Shown in pieces: positions 27,266 through 39,908 of a DNA stretch of 64,000 nt (the stretch's first letter is position 1; every line of letters starts with the position of its first letter). The position numbers and the translations under genes are program-made. The notes beneath the pieces were generated by a model. It worked only from the letters and a program-made list of their open reading frames with translations. It was not told the DNA's origin and did not search any database. Source of the DNA: Burkholderia cepacia GG4 (GTDB lineage Bacteria > Pseudomonadota > Gammaproteobacteria > Burkholderiales > Burkholderiaceae); NCBI RefSeq assembly GCF_000292915.1, contig NC_018513.1, positions 1,240,001 through 1,304,000 on the forward strand. Reading direction: 5' to 3'.

Positions 27266-27643
27266 ATGCTGTTATTCAAGACGCTGATTATTGTGGTGCA
27301 GGTGCTGTCTGCACTCGGTGTGATTGGTCTCGTGCTGCTGCAGCACGGCAAGGGTGCCGACATGGGCGCTGCGTTCGGCAGCGGCGCGTCGGGCAGCCTG
27401 TTCGGTGCGACGGGCTCGGCGAACTTCCTGTCGCGCACGACGGGCGTTCTCGCGACGATCTTCTTCGTCACGACGCTCGCGCTGACGTACCTCGGTTCGT
27501 ACAAGTCGACGCCGTCGGCAGGCGTGCTGGGCGCGGCAGCGACCGCGCCGGCATCGGCGCCGGCAGCATCGGCACCGGCGGTTGCGGCATCCGCTGCCGC
27601 GGGTTCGGCTGCGAGTGCGCCGGGCCAGGACGTCCCGAAATAA
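27266..27643 (+). CDS. secG: Preprotein translocase subunit SecG
   Basis: A 125-residue inner membrane subunit of the SecYEG translocon. Two membrane helices (residues about 3-23 and 52-72) flank the conserved cytoplasmic loop LLQHGKGADMGAAFGSGASG. The Ala/Ser/Pro-rich C-terminal tail (about residues 85-120) is low complexity. I start at ATG 27266; a GTG three codons earlier is possible. The tpiA-secG-tRNA-Leu order is common in bacteria. No terminator was seen between secG and the tRNA promoter. Confidence 0.94.
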   Translation: MLLFKTLIIVVQVLSALGVIGLVLLQHGKGADMGAAFGSGASGSLFGATGSANFLSRTTGVLATIFFVTTLALTYLGSYKSTPSAGVLGAAATAPASAPAASAPAVAASAAAGSAASAPGQDVPK

Positions 27644-27669
27644 AAAGTTAAAATTTTTGCGTTTGTGCG

Positions 27670-27698
27670 TTGAACAATTCTGGAAGTCAGGTTAGAAT
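27670..27698 (+). promoter_or_regulatory. Promoter of tRNA-Leu
   Basis: TTGAAC at 27670-27675 and TAGAAT at 27693-27698 with a 17-bp spacer. It is AT-rich and places the start of transcription about 50 bases before the mature tRNA. Confidence 0.65.
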
Positions 27699-27754
27699 TT
27701 AATTCTTGAAGCGATTCGCGGGAAACAAGTAGCACAACCCGAGTTGCATGCAGT

Positions 27755-27839
27755 GCCGACGTGGTGAAATTGGTAGACACGCTATCTTGAGGGGGTAGTG
27801 GCGAAAGCTGTGCGAGTTCGAGTCTCGCCGTCGGCACCA
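27755..27839 (+). tRNA. tRNA-Leu(GAG)
   Basis: An 85-base class II tRNA with an encoded CCA end. The acceptor arm GCCGACG pairs with CGTCGGC. The anticodon stem CTATC/GGTAG holds the loop TTGAGGG with anticodon GAG at its third to fifth positions. A variable arm (TGGCGAAAGCTGT) and the T arm GCGAGTTCGAGTCTCGC are present. It reads CTC and CTT codons, which include several of the Leu codons in the leuA leader peptide. Confidence 0.97.
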
Positions 27840-27849
27840 AAGTTACTCA

Positions 27850-27880
27850 ATGCCAGCCGCTTCTAGTGGCTGGCATTTTT
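27850..27880 (+). terminator. Rho-independent terminator after tRNA-Leu
   Basis: ATGCCAGCC (27850-27858) pairs with GGCTGGCAT (27868-27876) around a 9-base loop, then TTTT. It separates the tRNA from the nuo operon 114 bases on. Confidence 0.9.
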
Positions 27881-27993
27881 CATTTCTGGGGTGTGCCTTG
27901 CGATTGTCTTGGGATCGCACGCACTCCGAAATGATTCCTTCCGCCGGAAGTGGTATTCTCCGGACGCTCAGAACCAACCGATAGAGGATTGCC

Positions 27994-28353
27994 TTGAACC
28001 TCGCAGCCTATTACCCCGTCTTGTTGTTCCTCCTCGTGGGCACTGGTTTAGGTATAGCGCTGGTCAGCATCGGCAAGCTCCTTGGTCCCAACAGGCCGGA
28101 CGTCGAGAAGAACGCACCGTACGAGTGCGGCTTCGAAGCCTTTGAAGACGCCCGGATGAAATTCGACGTCCGGTACTACCTCGTCGCCATCCTGTTCATC
28201 ATCTTCGATCTCGAAACCGCATTCCTGTTTCCGTGGGGCGTCGCGCTCCGGGACATCGGCTGGCCGGGTTTCATCGCAATGATGATTTTTCTGCTCGAAT
28301 TCCTGCTGGGCTTTGCCTATATCTGGAAGAAAGGCGGGCTCGACTGGGAGTGA
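27994..28353 (+). CDS. nuoA: NADH-quinone oxidoreductase subunit A
   Basis: A 119-residue membrane subunit of complex I with three membrane helices. It contains the conserved PYECGFE block, whose loop lies near the quinone site, and the [24 protein letters not shown] signature split across residues about 50-72. The start is a TTG codon (27994-27996) with GAGG about nine bases upstream. No ATG lies nearby that would keep the first helix. First gene of the 14-gene nuo operon, in the order A to N. Confidence 0.95.
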   Translation: MNLAAYYPVLLFLLVGTGLGIALVSIGKLLGPNRPDVEKNAPYECGFEAFEDARMKFDVRYYLVAILFIIFDLETAFLFPWGVALRDIGWPGFIAMMIFLLEFLLGFAYIWKKGGLDWE

Positions 28354-28415
28354 TGGGTTAATCGCCGGTTTGCATGGGCGGCCACGCTGGGCCGCTCGTC
28401 TGGAGTGGAAAGCAA

Positions 28416-28895
28416 ATGAGTATCGAAGGGGTCTTGAAGGAAGGGTTTGTCACCACGACGGCTGACAAGCTGATCAACTGGACGCGTACCGGCTCGCTGT
28501 GGCCGATGACGTTCGGGCTCGCGTGTTGCGCCGTCGAGATGATGCATGCGGGCGCGGCCCGTTACGACCTGGACCGGTTTGGCGTGGTGTTCCGTCCGAG
28601 TCCGCGTCAGTCGGACGTGATGATCGTTGCCGGCACGCTGTGCAACAAGATGGCGCCCGCACTGCGCCGTGTGTATGACCAGATGGCCGAGCCGCGTTGG
28701 GTGATCTCGATGGGGTCGTGCGCGAACGGCGGCGGTTACTACCACTACTCGTACTCGGTGGTCCGCGGCTGCGACCGGATCGTGCCGGTCGACGTCTACG
28801 TGCCGGGCTGTCCGCCCACGGCCGAGGCGCTGGTCTACGGCGTGATCCAGCTTCAGGCGAAGATCCGCCGCACCAATACCATCGCCCGTCAATAA
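28416..28895 (+). CDS. nuoB: NADH-quinone oxidoreductase subunit B
   Basis: A 159-residue peripheral subunit carrying the terminal cluster N2 next to the quinone site. The [4Fe-4S] ligands are visible: tandem Cys in [10 protein letters not shown], Cys in [10 protein letters not shown] and Cys in [13 protein letters not shown] chose ATG at 28416 because the homology begins there (MSIEGVL); an upstream start at 28374 adds 14 unrelated residues. Spacing to nuoC is 21 bases. Confidence 0.96.
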   Translation: MSIEGVLKEGFVTTTADKLINWTRTGSLWPMTFGLACCAVEMMHAGAARYDLDRFGVVFRPSPRQSDVMIVAGTLCNKMAPALRRVYDQMAEPRWVISMGSCANGGGYYHYSYSVVRGCDRIVPVDVYVPGCPPTAEALVYGVIQLQAKIRRTNTIARQ

Positions 28896-28916
28896 AGCCC
28901 CGAGCGTCCCCTCAAT

Positions 28917-29519
28917 ATGGCAAGCAAAATCGAGACCCTCAAGGCAAACCTCGAAGCCGCGCTCGGCGCGCGCGTGGTGAGCCTCACCGAAGCGATCGGT
29001 GAACTGACGCTCGTCGTGAAGGCGAGCGATTACCTCGAAGTCGCAACGATGCTGCGCGACGATCCGAAGCTCCGTTTCGAGCAGCTGATCGACCTCTGCG
29101 GCGTCGACTACCAGACCTACGGCGACGGCGCCTATGACGGCCCGCGTTTCGCGGCCGTGTCGCAGCTGCTGTCGGTCACGAACAACTGGCGCCTGCGCCT
29201 GCGCGTGTTCGCGCCGGACGACGATCTGCCGATCGTGGCATCGGTCGTCGATATCTGGACCTCCGCAAACTGGTACGAGCGCGAAGCGTTCGATCTGTAC
29301 GGCCTCGTGTTCGAGGGGCACCCCGACCTGCGCCGCATCCTCACCGACTACGGCTTCATCGGTCATCCGTTCCGCAAGGACTTCCCGGTGTCGGGCTATG
29401 TCGAAATGCGTTACGACCCGGAAGAGAAGCGGGTCGTCTACCAGCCGGTGACGATCGAGCCGCGCGAAATCACGCCGCGCGTGATCCGCGAGGATCGCTA
29501 TGGCGGTCTGAAACATTAA
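28917..29519 (+). CDS. nuoC: NADH-quinone oxidoreductase subunit C
   Basis: A 200-residue hydrophilic subunit (30-kDa type) of the complex I connecting module. The signature [20 protein letters not shown] and [19 protein letters not shown] are present at residues about 118-160. It is a separate gene, not fused to nuoD as in E. coli. Nine bases separate it from nuoD, with a GGGGGCGTC ribosome-site stretch between. Confidence 0.96.
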   Translation: MASKIETLKANLEAALGARVVSLTEAIGELTLVVKASDYLEVATMLRDDPKLRFEQLIDLCGVDYQTYGDGAYDGPRFAAVSQLLSVTNNWRLRLRVFAPDDDLPIVASVVDIWTSANWYEREAFDLYGLVFEGHPDLRRILTDYGFIGHPFRKDFPVSGYVEMRYDPEEKRVVYQPVTIEPREITPRVIREDRYGGLKH

Positions 29520-29528
29520 GGGGGCGTC

Positions 29529-30782
29529 ATGGCAGAAATCAAGAACTACACCCTCAACTTCGGTCCGCAGCACCCGGCAGCGCACGGCGTGCTGCGCCTG
29601 GTGCTCGAGCTCGACGGCGAAGTCATCCAGCGCGCCGATCCGCACATCGGCCTGCTGCATCGCGCGACTGAAAAGCTCGCGGAAAGCAAGACCTTCATCC
29701 AGTCCGTGCCGTACATGGACCGTCTCGACTACGTGTCGATGATGGTCAACGAGCACGGCTACGTGCTCGCGATCGAGCGTCTGCTCGGCATCGACGTGCC
29801 GGAGCGCGCGCAGTACATCCGCGTGCTGTTCGACGAGATCACGCGCGTGCTGAACCACCTGATGTGGATCGGCGCGCACGCACTCGACGTCGGCGCGATG
29901 GCCGTGTTCCTGTATGCATTCCGCGAACGCGAAGACCTGATGGACGTGTACGAAGCGGTGTCCGGTGCCCGGATGCACGCGGCGTACTACCGCCCGGGCG
30001 GCGTCTATCGCGACCTGCCTGACGCAATGCCGCAATACAAGGCGTCGAAGATTCGCAACGAGAAGGCGCTCGCGAAGATGAACGAATCGCGCAGCGGCTC
30101 GGTGCTCGACTTCATCGACGACTTCTTCACGCGTTTCCCGAAGTGCGTCGACGAATACGAAACGCTGCTGACCGACAACCGGATCTGGAAGCAGCGTCTG
30201 GTCGGGATCGGCGTCGTCAGCCCGGAACGTGCGCTGCAGATGGGCCTGACGGGCCCGATGCTGCGCGGCTCGGGTATCGCATGGGATCTGCGCAAGAAGC
30301 AGCCGTACGAAGTGTACGATCGCATGGATTTCGATGTGCCGGTCGGCGTGAACGGCGATTGCTACGACCGCTATCTGGTGCGCGTCGAAGAAATGCGCCA
30401 GTCGATCCGCATCGCGAAACAGTGTATTGAGTGGCTCCGCAAGAATCCGGGCCCCGTGATGACCGACAATCACAAGGTTGCGCCGCCGTCGCGCGTCGGC
30501 ATGAAGACCAACATGGAAGACTTGATTCACCACTTCAAGCTCTTCACCGAAGGTTTTCACGTGCCGGAAGGCGAAGCGTACGCAGCGGTCGAGCATCCGA
30601 AGGGCGAATTCGGCATCTACCTCGTGTCGGACGGTGCCAACAAGCCGTATCGCCTCAAGATTCGCGCTCCGGGCTTCGCGCACCTGGCGTCGCTCGACGA
30701 AATGGCGCGCGGTCACATGATCGCCGACGCCGTCACGATCATCGGTACGCAGGACATCGTGTTCGGCGAGATCGATCGCTAA
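29529..30782 (+). CDS. nuoD: NADH-quinone oxidoreductase subunit D
   Basis: A 417-residue 49-kDa-type subunit forming the quinone chamber with NuoB. Visible are [19 protein letters not shown] at the N-terminus (with the His that contacts quinone), [12 protein letters not shown], and the C-terminal segment ending DIVFGEIDR. Length is full. It is followed by a 168-base gap before nuoE, the largest internal gap of the operon. Confidence 0.97.
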   Translation: MAEIKNYTLNFGPQHPAAHGVLRLVLELDGEVIQRADPHIGLLHRATEKLAESKTFIQSVPYMDRLDYVSMMVNEHGYVLAIERLLGIDVPERAQYIRVLFDEITRVLNHLMWIGAHALDVGAMAVFLYAFREREDLMDVYEAVSGARMHAAYYRPGGVYRDLPDAMPQYKASKIRNEKALAKMNESRSGSVLDFIDDFFTRFPKCVDEYETLLTDNRIWKQRLVGIGVVSPERALQMGLTGPMLRGSGIAWDLRKKQPYEVYDRMDFDVPVGVNGDCYDRYLVRVEEMRQSIRIAKQCIEWLRKNPGPVMTDNHKVAPPSRVGMKTNMEDLIHHFKLFTEGFHVPEGEAYAAVEHPKGEFGIYLVSDGANKPYRLKIRAPGFAHLASLDEMARGHMIADAVTIIGTQDIVFGEIDR

Positions 30783-30950
30783 TGGTTGCGCCGCCTGCGC
30801 GAGCGGGCGGCGAGCAGTAAGTCACACGCGATGCGCGCTGAACCGGCGCGGCTTCGTAAGCTGTCAACAGTGAGCGCCAGGTCTGCCGTCCATGCACTGC
30901 AGTGCGGCAGGTTGTTCGTTCGGTAGGAATTGAAAGAGTCGTGTCTGAAA

Positions 30951-31436
30951 ATGATCTCAGCTGAAGGCCTGAAGGAAATCGATCGAGCGTTGACGAAGTA
31001 TCCCGCCGATCAGAAACAGTCCGCCGTGATGTCGGCGTTGGCCGTCGCTCAGGAAGAGCACGGCTGGCTGTCGCCCGAACTGATGCAGTTCGTCGCGGAC
31101 TATCTCGGCATGCCGGCCGTTGCCGTGCAGGAAGTCGCGACGTTCTACACGATGTACGAGCTCAACCCGGTCGGCAAGCACAAGATCACGCTCTGCACGA
31201 ACCTCCCGTGCCAGCTGGGTCCGCACGGCGGCGCCGAGGCGACGGCCGACTACCTGAAACAGAAGCTGGGCATCGGCTTCGGCGAGACCACGCCCGACGG
31301 CAAGTTCACGCTGAAGGAAGGCGAATGCATGGGCTCGTGCGGCGATGCGCCGGTGCTGCTGGTGAACAACCACAGAATGTGCAGCTTCATGAGCCGCGAG
31401 AAGATCGACCAGCTGCTTGAGGAACTTTCGAAATGA
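30951..31436 (+). CDS. nuoE: NADH-quinone oxidoreductase subunit E
   Basis: A 161-residue 24-kDa-type subunit with the [2Fe-2S] cluster N1a. The ligands are Cys in CTNLPC (C-x4-C) and in CMGSCGDAP (C-x3-C), in a thioredoxin-like fold. I chose ATG 30951 ([11 protein letters not shown]); a longer in-frame start at 30930 adds seven residues. The stop overlaps the nuoF start as ATGA. The upstream 168-base gap has no gene, only a weak TGCCG/CGGCA hairpin near 30890. Confidence 0.95.
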   Translation: MISAEGLKEIDRALTKYPADQKQSAVMSALAVAQEEHGWLSPELMQFVADYLGMPAVAVQEVATFYTMYELNPVGKHKITLCTNLPCQLGPHGGAEATADYLKQKLGIGFGETTPDGKFTLKEGECMGSCGDAPVLLVNNHRMCSFMSREKIDQLLEELSK

Positions 31437-32743
31437 CGTCCCTCCACGACCGTCACATCAAACCGCTGATCCTCGCCGGTCTGAACGGCGAGAACTGGCA
31501 TCTCGAAGATTACGTCGCGCGCGGCGGCTACAAGCAGCTGCGCCGCATTCTCGAAGAGAAGATTCCGCCCGAGCAGGTGATCGCCGACGTGAAGGCGTCG
31601 GGCCTGCGTGGCCGTGGCGGTGCGGGCTTCCCGACCGGCCTGAAGTGGAGCTTCATGCCGCGTCAGTTCCCGGGGCAGAAGTACCTCGTCTGCAACTCGG
31701 ACGAAGGCGAGCCGGGCACGTTCAAGGATCGCGACATCCTGCGCTGGAACCCGCATGCGCTGATCGAAGGCATGGCCATCGGCGCGTACGCGATGGGCAT
31801 CACCGTCGGCTACAACTACATCCACGGCGAAATCTTCGAAGTGTATCGACGCTTCGAGGCGGCGCTCGATGAAGCGCGCGCTGCCGGTTTCCTCGGCGAC
31901 AACATCATGGGCTCGGAATTCTCGTTCCAGCTGCACGCGCACCACGGTTACGGCGCGTACATCTGCGGCGAGGAAACGGCGCTGCTCGAGTCGCTCGAAG
32001 GCAAGAAGGGCCAGCCGCGCTTCAAGCCGCCGTTCCCGGCGAGCTTCGGCGTGTACGGCAAGCCGACCACGATCAACAACACCGAGACGTTCGCCGCGGT
32101 GCCGTTCCTGCTGACCATCGGGCCGCAGAATTACCTCGAGATCGGCAAGCCGAACAACGGCGGCACGAAGATTTTCTCGGTGTCGGGCGACGTCGAGCGT
32201 CCGGGCAACTATGAAGTGCCGCTCGGCACGCCGTTCGCGACGCTGATGGAGCTCGCCGGCGGGATGCGCGGCGGCAGGAAGATCAAGGCCGTGATTCCGG
32301 GCGGCTCGTCGGCGCCGGTGATCCCGGGCGACATCATGATGCAGACCGATCTCGATTACGACTCGATCGCGAAGGCGGGCTCGATGCTCGGCTCCGGCGC
32401 GGTGATCGTGATGGACGAGACGCGCTGCATGGTGCGTTCGCTGCTGCGCCTGTCGTACTTCTACTACGAGGAATCGTGCGGCCAGTGCACGCCGTGCCGC
32501 GAAGGCACCGGCTGGCTGTATCGCGTCGTGAATCGTATCGAGCATGGCGAAGGCCGCCAGGAAGATCTGGACCTGCTGAATTCGGTTGCCGAGAACATCA
32601 TGGGCCGCACGATCTGCGCGCTCGGCGATGCGGCGGCGATGCCGGTACGCGGGATGCTCAAGCATTACTGGGACGAATTCGCGTACCACGTCGAGCACAA
32701 GCATTGCATGGTCGGCGGCCACGCGCACGCGGCGGCAGCCTGA
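31433..32743 (+). CDS. nuoF: NADH-quinone oxidoreductase subunit F
   Basis: A 436-residue 51-kDa-type NADH dehydrogenase subunit that binds NADH, FMN and the [4Fe-4S] cluster N3. The nucleotide-binding [16 protein letters not shown] is near residues 62-77, FMN-contact [13 protein letters not shown] is near 92-104, and the cluster motif [12 protein letters not shown] is near 346-357. Overlaps nuoE by four bases, so translation is coupled. An 85-base gap precedes nuoG. Confidence 0.97.
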   Translation: MTSLHDRHIKPLILAGLNGENWHLEDYVARGGYKQLRRILEEKIPPEQVIADVKASGLRGRGGAGFPTGLKWSFMPRQFPGQKYLVCNSDEGEPGTFKDRDILRWNPHALIEGMAIGAYAMGITVGYNYIHGEIFEVYRRFEAALDEARAAGFLGDNIMGSEFSFQLHAHHGYGAYICGEETALLESLEGKKGQPRFKPPFPASFGVYGKPTTINNTETFAAVPFLLTIGPQNYLEIGKPNNGGTKIFSVSGDVERPGNYEVPLGTPFATLMELAGGMRGGRKIKAVIPGGSSAPVIPGDIMMQTDLDYDSIAKAGSMLGSGAVIVMDETRCMVRSLLRLSYFYYEESCGQCTPCREGTGWLYRVVNRIEHGEGRQEDLDLLNSVAENIMGRTICALGDAAAMPVRGMLKHYWDEFAYHVEHKHCMVGGHAHAAAA

Positions 32744-32828
32744 AGCGAAGCACCCGGTTGCGGAATTTGAGCGCACGGTCGGGCGAAGGCGCGAACGGGC
32801 GGAAATAGGTTAAGGACCATTCACCATC

Positions 32829-35159
32829 ATGGTTGAACTTGAAATAGACGGCAAGAAGGTCGAGGTGCCCGAAGGCAGCATGGTGATCCAGGCTGCGCAC
32901 AAGGCGGATACGTACATTCCTCACTTCTGCTATCACAAGAAACTGTCGGTTGCGGCCAACTGCCGGATGTGTCTCGTCGAAGTCGAGAAGATGCCGAAGG
33001 CCGTACCTGCCTGCGCGACGCCCGTGTCGGCCGGCATGATCGTGCACACGCAGTCCGACAAGGCCGTGAAGGCGCAGCAGTCGGTGATGGAATTCCTCCT
33101 CATCAACCACCCGCTCGACTGCCCGATCTGCGATCAGGGCGGTGAATGCCAGCTGCAGGATCTGGCGGTCGGCTACGGCAAGTCGTCGTCGCGCTACTCG
33201 GAAGAGAAGCGCGTGGTGTTCCACAAGAACGTGGGCCCGCTGATTTCGATGGAAGAAATGTCGCGCTGCATCCACTGCACGCGCTGCGTCCGCTTCGGCC
33301 AGGAAGTCGCCGGCGTGATGGAGCTCGGCATGCTGGGCCGCGGCGAGCACTCGGAAATCACGACGTTCGTCGGCAAGACGGTCGACTCCGAACTGTCGGG
33401 CAACATGATCGACCTGTGCCCGGTCGGCGCGCTGACCAGCAAGCCGTTCCGCTACAGCGCCCGTACGTGGGAACTGTCGCGCCGCAAGTCGGTGAGCCCG
33501 CACGATTCCGTCGGCGCGAACCTCGTCGTGCAGGTGAAGAACAACCGCGTGATGCGCGTGTTGCCGTTCGAGAACGAAGCGATCAACGAATGCTGGATCT
33601 CGGACAAGGATCGTTTCTCGTACGAAGGCCTGAACAGCGAAGAGCGCCTGACGAAGCCGATGCTGAAGCAGGGCGGCCAGTGGATCGAAACCGACTGGCA
33701 GACCGCGCTCGAGTATGTCGCGAAGGGCCTGAAGGGTATCGCGGCGGATCACGGCGCGAACGCGCTGGCGATGCTCGCGAGCGCGCACAGCACGGCTGAA
33801 GAGCTGTTCCTCGTGAAGCAGCTGGCCAACGAACTGAAGACGCCGAACGTCGACTTCCGTCTGCGTCAGCAAGATTTCTCGGCACCGGTCCAGGGCGCGC
33901 CGTGGCTCGGCATGCCGATCGCCGACCTGTCGAACGTGGATGCCGCGTTCGTCGTCGGTTCGTTCCTGCGCCGCGACCATCCGCTGTTCGCCGCACGCCT
34001 GCGTCAGGCTGCGAAGAACGGTGCGAAGCTGCACTTCCTGCACGCGACCGCTGACGACTCGCTGATCCCGACCGCGAAGCGCATCGTCGCCGCGCCGTCG
34101 GCATGGCTCGACGAACTGGCTGGCGTCGCCGCAGCCGTCGCGCAACTGCGCGGCGTCGCGCTGCCCGATACGCTCGCGGGTGTTACGGCATCGCCGGCTG
34201 CGCAGGCTGTCGCACAGTCGCTCGCGAATGGCGAGCGCCGCGCGGTGCTGCTCGGCAACGTGGCCGTCCGTCATCCGGAATTCGCGAAGCTGCACGCCGT
34301 TGCACAGTGGATCGCCGAGAACACCGGCGCCACGTTCGGCTTCCTGACGGAAGCGGCGAACACGGTCGGCGCGCACGTCGTCGGCGCACTGCCGGGCGAA
34401 GGCGGCCTGAACGCACGCGAAGCGTTCGCGCAGCCGCGCAAGGGCTACGTGCTGCTGAACGTCGAGCCGGAATTCGACACGGCCGATCCGGCGCAGGCGC
34501 TTGCCGCGCTGAACCAGGCCGAAATGGTCGTCGTGATGTCGCCGTTCAAGCACGGCCTCGATTACGCCGACGTGCTGCTGCCGATCGCTCCGTTCACGGA
34601 AACGGCTGGCACGTACGTGAACGCGGAAGGCTCGGTGCAGAGCTTCAACGGCGTCGTGCGTCCGCTCGGCGACACGCGTCCGGCGTGGAAGGTGCTGCGC
34701 GTGCTCGGCAGCCTGCTGGGCCTGCCGAACTTCGAATACGAGACGTCCGAAGAAGTGCGCCTCGCGGCGCTCGGCGACGCAGGCGTCGCGAGCCGCCTGT
34801 CGAACCAGGCGTCGGTCGCGCCGGCACGCGTCGCGGCGAATGCCGCGAACGGCGGCTTCGAGCGCCTCGCCGACGTGCCGATCTATCATGCCGACGCACT
34901 CGTGCGCCGTGCAGATTCGCTGCACCTGACGGCTGCCGCGAAGGTGGCGAACGCCGCAGCCCTGCCGGCCGCGCTGTTCGACAAGCTGGGCTTGAAGGAA
35001 GGCGACGCGGTGCGCGTGCGCCAGGGCGAGCGTGCGGTGCAGTTGCCGGCCGTGCGCGACGCGAATCTTGCGGAGACGGTCGTTCGCGTGTCGGCGGCAA
35101 CGCCTGCCGGCGCAGCGCTCGGCAGCCTGTCCGGTGAACTGGTGGTGGAGAAGGCGTAA
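32829..35159 (+). CDS. nuoG: NADH-quinone oxidoreductase subunit G
   Basis: A 776-residue 75-kDa-type subunit. The N-terminal [2Fe-2S] ferredoxin domain has CYHKKLSVAANCRMC and CATP. The next domain has HPLDCPICDQGGECQLQD with the His-ligated cluster, then CIHCTRCVRFG with CPVGALTS. The rest is a molybdopterin-oxidoreductase-like domain that has lost catalysis in complex I. The C-terminal part is Ala-rich. Length is typical of betaproteobacteria. Its stop codon abuts the nuoH start (TAAATG). Confidence 0.96.
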   Translation: MVELEIDGKKVEVPEGSMVIQAAHKADTYIPHFCYHKKLSVAANCRMCLVEVEKMPKAVPACATPVSAGMIVHTQSDKAVKAQQSVMEFLLINHPLDCPICDQGGECQLQDLAVGYGKSSSRYSEEKRVVFHKNVGPLISMEEMSRCIHCTRCVRFGQEVAGVMELGMLGRGEHSEITTFVGKTVDSELSGNMIDLCPVGALTSKPFRYSARTWELSRRKSVSPHDSVGANLVVQVKNNRVMRVLPFENEAINECWISDKDRFSYEGLNSEERLTKPMLKQGGQWIETDWQTALEYVAKGLKGIAADHGANALAMLASAHSTAEELFLVKQLANELKTPNVDFRLRQQDFSAPVQGAPWLGMPIADLSNVDAAFVVGSFLRRDHPLFAARLRQAAKNGAKLHFLHATADDSLIPTAKRIVAAPSAWLDELAGVAAAVAQLRGVALPDTLAGVTASPAAQAVAQSLANGERRAVLLGNVAVRHPEFAKLHAVAQWIAENTGATFGFLTEAANTVGAHVVGALPGEGGLNAREAFAQPRKGYVLLNVEPEFDTADPAQALAALNQAEMVVVMSPFKHGLDYADVLLPIAPFTETAGTYVNAEGSVQSFNGVVRPLGDTRPAWKVLRVLGSLLGLPNFEYETSEEVRLAALGDAGVASRLSNQASVAPARVAANAANGGFERLADVPIYHADALVRRADSLHLTAAAKVANAAALPAALFDKLGLKEGDAVRVRQGERAVQLPAVRDANLAETVVRVSAATPAGAALGSLSGELVVEKA

Positions 35160-36227
35160 ATGAGCTTGTTCGATACGATCAACGCGGGCGGCGCCCAGCT
35201 TCTCGGCGTCGCGTGGCCGACGGTGTGGGCAATCGTTCGCATCCTCGTCGTCTCCGTCGTCATCCTGCTGTGCGTCGCGTACCTGATTCTGTGGGAACGC
35301 AAGCTGATCGGCTGGATGCACGTACGTCTCGGCCCGAACCGCGTCGGCCCCGGCGGCCTGTTGCAGCCGATTGCCGACGTGCTGAAGCTGCTGCTGAAAG
35401 AAGTGATTCAGCCGAGCGCCGCCAGCCGCTGGCTGTACCTGATCGCGCCGGTCATGACCGTCGTGCCGGCGTTCGCCGTGTGGGCGGTGATTCCGTTCCA
35501 GGCCAAGGCCGTGCTCGCGAACATCAACGCGGGCCTGCTGTACGCGATGGCGATCTCGTCGATCGGCGTGTATGCGGTGATCCTCGCGGGCTGGGCGTCG
35601 AACTCGAAGTACGCATTCCTCGGTGCGATGCGTGCCGCGGCGCAGATGGTCTCGTACGAAATCTCGATGGGCTTTGCGCTGGTGCTCGTGCTGATGACGG
35701 CCGGCAGCCTGAACATGTCGGAAATCGTCAATTCGCAGCAGCATGGCTTCTTCGCCGGCCACGGCGTGAACTTCCTGTCGTGGAACTGGCTGCCGCTCCT
35801 GCCGGCGTTCGTCGTCTACTTCATCTCGGGCATCGCCGAAACGAACCGTCACCCGTTCGACGTGGTGGAAGGGGAGTCGGAGATCGTCGCGGGCCACATG
35901 ATCGATTACTCGGGCATGGCGTTCGCGCTGTTCTTCCTCGCCGAGTACATCAACATGATCGTGATCTCGGCGCTCGCTGCAACGCTGTTCCTCGGCGGCT
36001 GGGATGCACCGTTCGAATTCCTGTCGTTCATTCCGGGCATCTTCTGGCTGGTGCTGAAGGTGTTCGCGCTGCTGTCGGTGTTCATCTGGGTTCGCGCAAC
36101 GTTCCCGCGCTACCGTTACGACCAGATCATGCGTCTGGGCTGGAAGGTGTTCCTGCCCGTCACGGTGATCTGGGTGGTCGTGGTCGGCTTCTGGATGATG
36201 TCGCCGCTCAACATCTGGGTGAAGTAA
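35160..36227 (+). CDS. nuoH: NADH-quinone oxidoreductase subunit H
   Basis: A 355-residue membrane subunit with eight to nine helices that links the quinone site to the proton-pumping arm. Hallmarks: [36 protein letters not shown] split over residues about 48-82, and the acidic loop [20 protein letters not shown] near residue 230. It starts directly at the nuoG stop with no gap, so it is translationally coupled. nuoI follows 15 bases later. Confidence 0.96.
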   Translation: MSLFDTINAGGAQLLGVAWPTVWAIVRILVVSVVILLCVAYLILWERKLIGWMHVRLGPNRVGPGGLLQPIADVLKLLLKEVIQPSAASRWLYLIAPVMTVVPAFAVWAVIPFQAKAVLANINAGLLYAMAISSIGVYAVILAGWASNSKYAFLGAMRAAAQMVSYEISMGFALVLVLMTAGSLNMSEIVNSQQHGFFAGHGVNFLSWNWLPLLPAFVVYFISGIAETNRHPFDVVEGESEIVAGHMIDYSGMAFALFFLAEYINMIVISALAATLFLGGWDAPFEFLSFIPGIFWLVLKVFALLSVFIWVRATFPRYRYDQIMRLGWKVFLPVTVIWVVVVGFWMMSPLNIWVK

Positions 36228-36242
36228 AGATCGGACGAAATC

Positions 36243-36731
36243 ATGACGGCAATCCAACACTTCTTTAAGACCTTCTTCCTGACGGAACTGCTGAAGGGGC
36301 TCGCGCTGACCGGTCGTTACACGTTCAAGCGCAAGGTCACCGTGCAGTTCCCGGAAGAGAAGACCCCGATTTCGCCGCGTTTCCGCGGGCTGCATGCGCT
36401 GCGCCGCTACGAGAACGGCGAAGAGCGCTGCATCGCGTGCAAGCTCTGCGAGGCCGTGTGCCCCGCAATGGCGATCACGATCGAATCGGAAACGCGCGCG
36501 GACAACACGCGCCGCACGACGCGCTACGACATCGACCTGACGAAGTGCATCTTCTGCGGTTTCTGCGAAGAGAGCTGCCCGGTCGATTCGATCGTCGAGA
36601 CGCAGATTCTCGAGTACCACGGCGAAAAGCGCGGCGACCTGTATTTCACGAAGGAAATGCTGCTCGCGGTGGGCGATCGCTACGAGAAGGACATCGCTGC
36701 GGCGAAGGCTGCCGACGCGCCGTATCGTTGA
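36243..36731 (+). CDS. nuoI: NADH-quinone oxidoreductase subunit I
   Basis: A 162-residue 23-kDa-type subunit with two [4Fe-4S] clusters (N6a and N6b). The two ferredoxin motifs [12 protein letters not shown] (residues about 65-76) and [12 protein letters not shown] (about 104-115) are intact. An amphipathic N-terminal helix contacts the membrane arm. A 114-base gap to nuoJ contains a GC hairpin (GGCCCG/CGGGCC at 36748-36766) but no T-run. Confidence 0.97.
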   Translation: MTAIQHFFKTFFLTELLKGLALTGRYTFKRKVTVQFPEEKTPISPRFRGLHALRRYENGEERCIACKLCEAVCPAMAITIESETRADNTRRTTRYDIDLTKCIFCGFCEESCPVDSIVETQILEYHGEKRGDLYFTKEMLLAVGDRYEKDIAAAKAADAPYR

Positions 36732-36845
36732 TTGTGTTTGCAGTGCCGGCCCGGCATGAACGGGCCGAGCCGCCGCGACGGGTGCGGCACGCGAGAGCGT
36801 CCCGCAAGCCGCGCCTGACTATGGCCTAACGATGAACCGGTAATC

Positions 36846-37496
36846 ATGGAATTCACGACCGTACTGTTCTACATCTTCGCGCTGCTCCTGGTGGTATCAG
36901 GGCTGAAGGTGATCACTTCGCGCAACCCGGTGGCGTCTGCGCTTTTCCTTGTGCTGGCGTTCTTCAACGCCGCCGCGATCTGGATGCTGCTGGAAGCGGA
37001 GTTCCTCGCGATCCTGCTGGTGCTGGTGTACGTGGGCGCCGTGATGGTGCTGTTCCTGTTCGTCGTGATGATGCTGGACATCAACATCGATTACCTGCGC
37101 CGCGACTTCAAGCGCTTCGTACCGATGGCAACGGTGGTCGGCGCGATCATCGTGGTCGAGACCGCGCTGATCCTGTGGCGCGGCTACGGCGACACGCACA
37201 CGGTGCACGCCATGGCGACGGGCGCGATGGCCGACTGGTCGAATACGCGACTGATCGGCAAGGTGATCTACACCGACTACATCTTCGCGTTTGAAATCGC
37301 CGGCCTGGTGCTGCTGGTCGCGATCATCGCCGCGATCGGGCTGACCGAGCGCAAGGGCAAGGACAGCAAGCGCCAGCGCGTGTCGGATCAGGTCAAGGTG
37401 CGTCGCGACGACCGCGTGCGCCTCGTGAAGATGGAAGCGGAAAAGCCGCAGCCGGAAACGGCGCAGAGCGAAGCCGGTTCGAGCACCAACGGCTAA
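36846..37496 (+). CDS. nuoJ: NADH-quinone oxidoreductase subunit J
   Basis: A 216-residue membrane subunit with five helices in residues 1-165. The third helix, EFLAILLVLVYVGAVMVLFLFVVMM in parts, has the conserved pi-bulge region. The C-terminal 45 residues form a hydrophilic charged tail (KGKDSKRQRVSDQVKVRRDD onwards) that is longer than in E. coli NuoJ. nuoK follows 18 bases later with GGAGGAAAAG in between. Confidence 0.95.
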   Translation: MEFTTVLFYIFALLLVVSGLKVITSRNPVASALFLVLAFFNAAAIWMLLEAEFLAILLVLVYVGAVMVLFLFVVMMLDINIDYLRRDFKRFVPMATVVGAIIVVETALILWRGYGDTHTVHAMATGAMADWSNTRLIGKVIYTDYIFAFEIAGLVLLVAIIAAIGLTERKGKDSKRQRVSDQVKVRRDDRVRLVKMEAEKPQPETAQSEAGSSTNG

Positions 37497-37514
37497 GCGG
37501 AGGAAAAGAAAATC

Positions 37515-37820
37515 ATGCTGACTCTTGCTCACTACCTCGTGCTCGGCGCGATCCTCTTTGCGATCGCGATCGTCGGGATCTTCCTGAACCGCCGCAACAT
37601 CATCATCATCCTGATGGCGATCGAATTGATGCTGCTGGCGGTGAACACCAACTTCGTCGCGTTCTCGCACTACCTCGGCGACGTGCACGGCCAGATCTTC
37701 GTGTTCTTCGTGCTGACTGTCGCCGCAGCGGAAGCCGCGATCGGTCTCGCGATTCTGGTGACCCTGTTCCGTAAGCTCGACACGATCAATGTCGAGGATC
37801 TCGATCAGCTCAAAGGTTAA
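37515..37820 (+). CDS. nuoK: NADH-quinone oxidoreductase subunit K
   Basis: A 101-residue membrane subunit (MrpC-like) with three helices. The conserved buried Glu residues of the proton path are in [10 protein letters not shown] (residue about 36) and [12 protein letters not shown] (about 70). Length is the same as in most bacteria. Ribosome site GGAGG is just upstream. nuoL follows 17 bases later. Confidence 0.97.
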
Positions 37821-37837
37821 TTTCAGGCAACGCTGTT

Positions 37838-39892
<2,055 letters not shown>

Positions 39893-39908
39893 GGCGGGGG
39901 ACAACTTA

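Noticed and set aside
26752..27840. Minus-strand frame starting VPTARLELAQLSPLP over tRNA-Leu and secG
   Set aside because: Antisense of tRNA-Leu, another common false annotation.
28317..30716. Minus-strand open frame of about 800 codons opposite nuoA-nuoD
   Set aside because: Opposite recognised nuo genes; shadow of the third-position GC bias.
32658..36620. Long minus-strand open frame (over 1300 codons) opposite nuoG-nuoI
   Set aside because: Shadow frame caused by GC-rich codon use. Rich in Arg, His and Asp, no family similarity, fully opposite recognised complex I genes.
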